From Acanthosepion pharaonis (taxonomy: Eukaryota; Mollusca; Cephalopoda; Sepiida; Sepiidae), in the NCBI GenBank assembly GCA_903632075.3, contig CAHIKZ030002633.1:148501-212500 (forward strand): a DNA stretch of 64,000 nucleotides, read 5' to 3'. The translations under genes were made by a program, and so were the position numbers. Under the pieces are notes generated by a model, which worked only from the letters and a program-made list of their open reading frames with translations, made no database searches and was not told the DNA's origin. Positions 62,785 through 64,000 of the stretch are shown here, piece after piece. Position 1 is the first letter of the stretch. Every line of letters begins with the position of its first letter.

Positions 62785-63325
62785 GATAAGTAGTGCTTAG
62801 TAGGATGTGTTCAAAGACCTTTGTATAAGCATTCGGTCGTCTAATGTAACATGTGCAGGAAGGGAACTGGCGCAGACTGCAGCAGAGTTTGGCCTCGGGA
62901 TTGTCCACCAGAGATACTTACAGGGACACCTTTCCATGCGCCGCATAGCACTGCAAGAACCTCGGTATTATCGAATGTTGATCAGAGAAGTCTCTCAAGA
63001 CGCTACGCAAGAGTTTGGGCTCCTAACTACCAGTTAGGAACAACAACCAGAAAACTGCCAAGTCGGTAGCCTCAGTATGAAGAGACGTTTCTACCATCCA
63101 CACATATCACAAAAAATCCATGACAGCACTGCTATCAAGGCCTGAGAAAAGGAAAAGAACCATAAACCCTTTCATAAACAGGAAACAAGGAATGGGCCTC
63201 TAATCCTGTTGAAGAGAAGGCGGAGAAGTATGGACTGGGAAATAGGAAAACCTATTAAAAGATAAAAATAAAATAGTCCTGGGTTTGACTTCCAGTTATT
63301 TCAAAGAATCCACATTCAGATAACT
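62785..63325. other. Unassigned DNA
   Basis: A 76-residue plus-strand frame (62,807-63,037) reads like coding sequence in places (GRELAQTAAEFGLG) but matches no family I recognise. Confidence 0.3.
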
Positions 63326-63329
63326 TATT

Positions 63330-63870
63330 TTGAGGACAATAAGTGCGACACTGAGATCCGTATCTGTAGACGTATTGGGATGGCCAAGGACGCATTCCAA
63401 AAGCTGGGCAGATTATTGCCAGACAGGAGGATATCTTTGGTAACAAAGAAAAAAATTAATGACTTGTCCTTCTTTATGGCAGCGAATGTTGGACGATTTA
63501 CTCAAAGATGAAGAAGAGACTCGAGGCGACGGAGATGTGGTTCTACAGAAGGATGCTAAGGATATCATGGACACCGCGTGTGAGCAACGATGAGGATGCA
63601 AACAAGGAAGAGGCTTATACTTAACATCAGGAAGAGACAGATGAATTTTCTGGGACACATAATGAGGAAGGAGGTCCTGGAGAATCTGATACTTACATGT
63701 CGAATAGATGGAAAGAGAGACAAGAGGAAACAACACGTGACATACCTGGCAAGTGGATGACAGAACGCGGTGTGGGGTGGTAGCAGAGAGAGCTGCAAGG
63801 GATATAGGGAGGTGGAGAGCCATGATCGCCTAAGTCCTAAAAGGACATGGCACATAAAAAGAAAGATTTT
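63330..63870 (+). pseudogene. LINE-B reverse transcriptase C-terminal relic
   Basis: Broken frames read CDTEIRICRRIGMAKDAFQK, LLYGSECWTIYSKMKKRLEA, TEMWFYRRMLRISWTPRVSN, then a decayed RQMNFLGHIMRKEVLENLIL and the tail TGATCGCCTAAGTCCTAAAA then GGACATGGCACATAAAA. The amino-terminal domains are missing. It has at least three frame breaks. Confidence 0.75.
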
Positions 63871-64000
63871 GCGAGTCGATCTGCTACCTACAGAAATTTT
63901 TGACCATGCGCTATTTAACTGACATTCTAGTATATTAAAAGGGAGAGGAGATAATGTGTAGTAGGAATCTCTCCCTAGAATCTTGCAACAGATGCTTCAA
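63870..64000. other. Unassigned end of window
   Basis: Nothing supportable. Confidence 0.3.

Noticed and set aside
62807..63037. 76-residue frame near the mariner relic
   Set aside because: Looks partly protein-like but I cannot match it to a transposase or host family.

Overview
This looks like a repeat-dense, gene-poor stretch of an animal nuclear genome. A cephalopod mollusc, probably an octopus, is the best guess. The pointers are AT-rich sequence, many long (TA)n, (GATA)n, (CA)n and (GA)n arrays, and decayed non-LTR elements, Penelope, Helitron, Tc1/mariner and tRNA/5S-derived SINE fragments of kinds I associate with cephalopod assemblies. The taxonomic call is inference. I found no convincing host protein-coding gene, exon series, CpG island or functional RNA gene, so the window is best read as intergenic or deep intronic DNA.

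Recurring parts. Four non-LTR retrotransposon (LINE) families are labelled here by letter. LINE-A has the palm motif YADD in one copy and C-terminal motifs like RRICNxIG and NVNRHL. LINE-B carries YGSECW and FLGHIMRK-like motifs. LINE-C has YMDD, HHPKADVD and a C-terminal tail with IDMAVP. LINE-D carries ALWNR and FPDHYNLNLF and is related to A. All copies are 5'-truncated, frameshifted or internally deleted. A Penelope-like fragment lies at 57.6-58.1 kb. A Helitron helicase remnant is at 30.3-31.4 kb, with two short probable non-autonomous Helitrons at 9.5 and 47.5 kb. Tc1/mariner pieces lie at 7.3, 39.2, 52.3, 53.3 and 62.3 kb. Fold-back repeats are common.

Layout. 0-5.7 kb: LINE-D/A/B pieces and a 5S rRNA-derived repeat. 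6-10.5 kb: (TA)n arrays, a tRNA-headed SINE with a hammerhead-like tail, a Tc1/mariner relic, fold-back repeats and a short Helitron. 10.5-13 kb: LINE-B, a 22-bp-class minisatellite and two copies of a dispersed repeat. 13-18 kb: GATA, GAT and GAA microsatellites. 18.6-22.6 kb: a cluster of same-strand LINE-C copies. 23-26 kb: LINE-A copies and a GC-rich repeat. 27-28 kb: T-rich DNA. 29.6-33 kb: a fold-back, the Helitron, and a tandem GC-rich repeat. 33.5-37.1 kb: fold-back, tandem and 48-bp minisatellite arrays. 38-41 kb: LINE-B and a mariner deletion derivative. 41.7-42.9 kb: a 1.18-kb element with about 160-bp inverted ends. 43-45.7 kb: LINE-A, a second 5S-derived repeat, a well-formed hammerhead ribozyme and LINE-B. 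46-52 kb: microsatellites, a Helitron and a dispersed repeat. 52.3-58.2 kb: Tc1/mariner, tandem hammerhead-like units, LINE-B/D and Penelope. 58.2-64 kb: tRNA-like SINEs, a ribozyme-like fold-back, mariner and LINE-B.

The most interesting thread is a set of small repeats carrying hammerhead-ribozyme cores (CTGANGA, a stem, then GAAA). The best is at 45,074-45,116. Two of the repeats sit next to RNA-polymerase-III-type heads (a tRNA-like one at 7.1 kb and a 5S-like one at 44.8 kb), and another recurs as a tandem array interleaved with GATA at 55.2-55.8 kb. Hammerheads are known in Penelope-like elements and in small non-autonomous retrozymes, and a Penelope reverse-transcriptase relic is present in the same window.
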